Positions 33,393-35,973 of a DNA stretch of 35,973 nucleotides are shown piece by piece. The stretch comes from Pseudomonadales bacterium (lineage in GTDB: Bacteria > Pseudomonadota > Gammaproteobacteria > Pseudomonadales > Ketobacteraceae), in the NCBI GenBank assembly GCA_020062665.1, contig JAGUVW010000020.1:1-35973 (forward strand), written 5' to 3'. Positions within the stretch are counted from its first letter, which is position 1, and each line of letters opens with the position of its first letter. The position numbers and the translations under genes are program-made. Under the pieces are notes generated by a model. It ran no database searches. It was not told where the DNA came from and worked only from the letters and a program-made list of their open reading frames with translations.

Positions 33393-34244
33393 TCAGAACT
33401 GGGTGGACAGAAACAGATTCACACCGGTGAGCTTGTTGGCATAAACAAAGCGGTAATCATCCGTGGTTTCGGTGACATCCAGAGTATTGCTGCCCACACC
33501 CAGGCCCACTGCCAGATAGGGCAGCAGCCAGTATTCCATGCCCACATCAATGTTGGAGAAGGTACCGTTCCAGTCGCCGATCTCGATGGTGAACAGCTGG
33601 GTCTGCATGTACCAGTTGAATGTCGGTGTCACCTGATAGCGCAGGCCCATGCCGAACACCGGCAGCGGAATCGAACTGGATACATCGCGGGCTTCATCGG
33701 CCGACGTGCCGGAACCTGACACCTGCGCATCCAGATCCAGCGCAAAGCGGGTGCCATGCAAACCGGCACTGGCAAACAGCTCAACCTGATCACTGCGATA
33801 GAACGACCACTGGTACGCCAGCGAATAAATGTCGTAGGTGAAATCCGTATCGACCCGCGCCCCCGCTGACAAGGTAATCTGTTCGCCATCGTTGTCCACC
33901 CATTCGATGTCCTGGGCCAGGCTGCGTGACGCGCTGGTGGAAATCCGGTACCAGGAAAAACCGACTGCATGCTCCGGCGTAAAGCGATAGCGCGCATCCA
34001 GCCGTGCCACCGTGTCCTCGATGTCGACGCCCAGCGTGTCGCGGGGATTGAGCGCAAGGCCCGTGCCCAGAGTGCGTTCGGTGAGCGCCACCGACGTGTC
34101 GGATTTGAAAATGGAATAGCTGCCCAGACTCAACTTGAAGCGGTCGGCTGGTGCAGTCTCCTCTGCCTGTACCAGCGTTGGCGTCAACAAAGCCACGCCC
34201 ACGCCGGCCAGCAATGGCTTCATCATGGATTTGCCGATTTCCAT
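33393..34244 (-). CDS. Outer-membrane beta-barrel protein, function unknown
   Basis: 283 residues with a Sec signal (MMKPLLAGVGVALLTPTLVQAEE, cleavage about residue 27). GAGGAG sits seven bases before the ATG at 34244. The mature part alternates hydrophobic and polar residues in at least eight strands (LDARYRFTPEHAVGFSWYRI, IYSLAYQWSFY, VELFASAGLHGTRFALDL, PVFGMGLRYQVTPTFNWYMQ) and ends in an aromatic residue (FLSTQF), the signal for barrel assembly. It resembles small porin or OmpA/OmpW-sized barrels in length, but I cannot name a family. A perfect 18-bp palindrome just upstream may control it. The TonB receptor gene lies upstream on the same strand, 88 bases away. Confidence 0.82.
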   Translation of the reverse strand: MEIGKSMMKPLLAGVGVALLTPTLVQAEETAPADRFKLSLGSYSIFKSDTSVALTERTLGTGLALNPRDTLGVDIEDTVARLDARYRFTPEHAVGFSWYRISTSASRSLAQDIEWVDNDGEQITLSAGARVDTDFTYDIYSLAYQWSFYRSDQVELFASAGLHGTRFALDLDAQVSGSGTSADEARDVSSSIPLPVFGMGLRYQVTPTFNWYMQTQLFTIEIGDWNGTFSNIDVGMEYWLLPYLAVGLGVGSNTLDVTETTDDYRFVYANKLTGVNLFLSTQF

Positions 34245-34273
34245 TCAGATGCTCCTCGGTCGCTGCCTGTTTT

Positions 34274-34291
34274 TATTGTGCATGCACAATA
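34274..34291. promoter_or_regulatory. 18-bp perfect palindrome upstream of the beta-barrel gene
   Basis: TATTGTGCATGCACAATA is a perfect palindrome located 30-47 bases before the barrel-protein start, in the expected position of an operator over the promoter. No T-run follows on either strand in the right place, so it is not a typical terminator. It does not resemble a Fur box. Confidence 0.5.
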
Positions 34292-34332
34292 GCAGATCTG
34301 GGGTTGGGAATTCCCTGATCTGGAGCGGAATG

Positions 34333-35973
34333 TCAGAAGCTGAGTTGAGTGGACAGCACCAGCGTGCGGGGCTGGCCCAGGATCAGATAGCCCTGGCCGG
34401 GATAGCCGCCGCTGGCGATCCACTGGTCGCGGTCGCTGACATTCTGCAGGTTGGCCCGCAGCACCAGGCTGTTGCCGTTGCCCAGTTGCCAGCGCTGGCG
34501 CAGGCCCAGATCCAGGCGCTGCCAGTCCGGCACTTTCTGGCGGTTGGCGGCGTCGGCGTACTGGCTGCCGGTGGCCATGAACTGGCCGGCGAAGGTGAGG
34601 CCCTGCCAGCCAGGCACATCCCACTCCAGATTCAGGTTGCCCTGCCAGGAGGGGGCGCCGATGACATCCGCGCCGTCGTTGTCCGTGCGCAGCAGGCTCA
34701 CGCCACCCAGCCAGCGCAGGCCCGTCAGTGGTTCGCCGTAGGCATTCCATTCCACCCCCTCGTGCTCCTGGATTCCCTGTTCCACCAGTGCATTTTGCCC
34801 GTTGAAACCGGTGAGCGGCCGGCGCAGGCGGAACAGGGCCAGCTGGCTGCCCAGATCGCCGGATTGGTATTTCAGCCCCGCTTCCCACTGCCGCACCTGG
34901 TAGGGTTCCAGTGCACCGCCGGCATTGGCCACCGGCCCGGCCCCGTTCACCGCCGGCGCGATGTCGCCCTGCTCCAGACCCTCGGCGTAATGCAGGTAGG
35001 CCGACCAGTCCGGCGCCAGATGCACCAGCACGGCTGCCAGCGGGGCCAGGCCGTTTTCATCGTAGCCGGTCAGGCGCTCGCCGCTGCCGTAGGCAAAGGT
35101 GTCCTCGATGATGCTCTGCCGCCGCAGCGCGAGGGTGATCTGCAGGTGATCGTCCAGCAGCGACAGCTGATCCGCCAGAGCGATGCCGGCAAGGCGTTGG
35201 GTAAGCGTGGTGCGGGGCTGATCCAGATCGCCGCCGGGAAAGGTCACCGTGGCGGGCTCGGGTACCGATTGCGGCCGATACAGGTTGTCCTGGTAGCCAT
35301 CGAACACCGCAAACGCATTGCGGGTGTCGAAATCATACAGATTGGCGGCAAGCGTGAAGCGGTGCGTCACCACACCGGTGGCAACGGTCAGCCGCAACCC
35401 GGTGCCGCCGGTGAATACCTGATCTTCCCGCTCCACCTGAAAACGGTTGGCGCTGAAATCGCCGGCGTCGTTGAACACGGTGAGAAAGGCACTCAAATTG
35501 CTCTGTTCCTCGCCCTGACGCGCGCCGGCGGCGATCCAGCCGGTGAGGCGAGCGCTGAAGTCATGCTCGGCCCGCAGGGTGGCAAACACATCCGCTTCCT
35601 TGGAATAGGTCCAGGGCTGGGCGATGGCGCTGTCGGCGTCTGGCGCGTCGGGAATGCTCAGCCCCGGTGCGATGACGATGCTCGGCGTGGTGGCGTGCAG
35701 GTGATGGGACTGGTAGCCCACATCCACGGAAAGCCGGGTGGCGGCACCCCGAAAATCCACCCCGGCGGTGGCCAGCTGCAACGACTGGGATTCCCGCTCC
35801 ACCGCGGTATCGCCGTCATGCCAGGCGCCGTTCAAGCGCAAACCCCAGCGCTGATCGTCACTGCGCCGGCCCACGTCCGCTGCCAGCAGGGTCTGGCCAT
35901 CGTTCTGGTAGCCCAGGGTCAGATCGGTCAGATCCCGCTTGGGCGCGCGCTTGGGCACCACGTTCACCGCCCC
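34333..35973 (-). CDS. TonB-dependent siderophore receptor (3' part)
   Basis: The last 546 residues of a receptor whose signal and most of the plug lie beyond the right edge. The visible part opens at the plug-barrel junction (AVNVVPKRAPKRDL, where siderophore receptors have GGxVNxVxKRP). It continues through about 20 barrel strands and ends QPRTLVLSTQLSF with the C-terminal Phe. Family features include YLHYAEGLEQGDIAP, YQVRQWEAGLKYQSGD and the late RANLQNVSDRDQWIASG. It would bring a ferric siderophore across the outer membrane using TonB energy. The siderophore is unknown. A Fur-regulated promoter would be outside the window. Confidence 0.93.
   Translation of the reverse strand, partial: GAVNVVPKRAPKRDLTDLTLGYQNDGQTLLAADVGRRSDDQRWGLRLNGAWHDGDTAVERESQSLQLATAGVDFRGAATRLSVDVGYQSHHLHATTPSIVIAPGLSIPDAPDADSAIAQPWTYSKEADVFATLRAEHDFSARLTGWIAAGARQGEEQSNLSAFLTVFNDAGDFSANRFQVEREDQVFTGGTGLRLTVATGVVTHRFTLAANLYDFDTRNAFAVFDGYQDNLYRPQSVPEPATVTFPGGDLDQPRTTLTQRLAGIALADQLSLLDDHLQITLALRRQSIIEDTFAYGSGERLTGYDENGLAPLAAVLVHLAPDWSAYLHYAEGLEQGDIAPAVNGAGPVANAGGALEPYQVRQWEAGLKYQSGDLGSQLALFRLRRPLTGFNGQNALVEQGIQEHEGVEWNAYGEPLTGLRWLGGVSLLRTDNDGADVIGAPSWQGNLNLEWDVPGWQGLTFAGQFMATGSQYADAANRQKVPDWQRLDLGLRQRWQLGNGNSLVLRANLQNVSDRDQWIASGGYPGQGYLILGQPRTLVLSTQLSF

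Noticed and set aside
34274-34291. The 18-bp palindrome as terminator of the TonB receptor gene
   Set aside because: On the minus strand it is followed by A residues instead of T residues; an operator is more likely.

Overview
The window is about 36 kb of GC-rich bacterial chromosome (roughly 60% or more GC by eye) and is almost fully coding. The gene content fits a Gram-negative, probably marine, lipid-using gammaproteobacterium: a TonB-dependent siderophore receptor, a FadL-type porin, a calcium-dependent lipase with its dedicated foldase, several lipoproteins, RND/MMPL-type transport and c-di-GMP enzymes. An Alcanivorax-like relative is my guess from gene content only. No tRNA, rRNA, CRISPR array, insertion sequence or prophage was seen.

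Layout. 1-327: 5' part of a Crp/Fnr-type cyclic-nucleotide-binding protein. 471-3191 (minus): a repeat-rich surface lipoprotein followed by a small secreted protein. 3436-4590 (plus): a membrane diguanylate cyclase. 4737-5954 (plus): a lipoprotein with an acidic proline-rich linker. 5982-7509 (minus): a retron-type reverse transcriptase preceded by a promoter and a run of stem-loops that looks like an msr-msd RNA. 7647-8732 (plus): a BNR/Asp-box lipoprotein. 8739-9962 (minus): a Tat-exported PhoX-like protein. 10034-19762 (minus): a six-gene operon with two transglutaminase-like proteins, two permuted ATP-grasp proteins, two alpha-E modules (one fused to an ATP-grasp) and a small membrane protein. 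20089-22347 (minus) and 22629-25022 (plus): a large lipoprotein, possibly of the lipid-binding TULIP fold, divergent from an RND/MMPL-family transporter. 25029-27282 (minus): a small membrane protein overlapping a PAS-GGDEF-EAL protein. 27507-32168 (minus): a lipid-use block (alpha/beta hydrolase, FadL porin, lipase, lipase foldase) with a divergent AraC regulator at 32339-33352. 33393-35973 (minus): an outer-membrane beta-barrel protein and the 3' part of a TonB-dependent siderophore receptor.

Two systems stand out. The first is the candidate retron. Its enzyme carries the YADD, LPQG and VTG signatures plus a long N-terminal extension. The upstream minus-strand sequence holds a near-consensus promoter, an AGCGAG element and successive hairpins. 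These occupy the space that the longest reading frame would assign to the first 72 codons. No effector gene sits beside it. The second is the ATP-grasp/alpha-E/transglutaminase operon, in which the whole toolset appears twice and one ATP-grasp has lost the glycine-rich loop kept by the other. This suggests a catalytic and a non-catalytic partner in an uncharacterised peptide-ligation or peptide-modification pathway.
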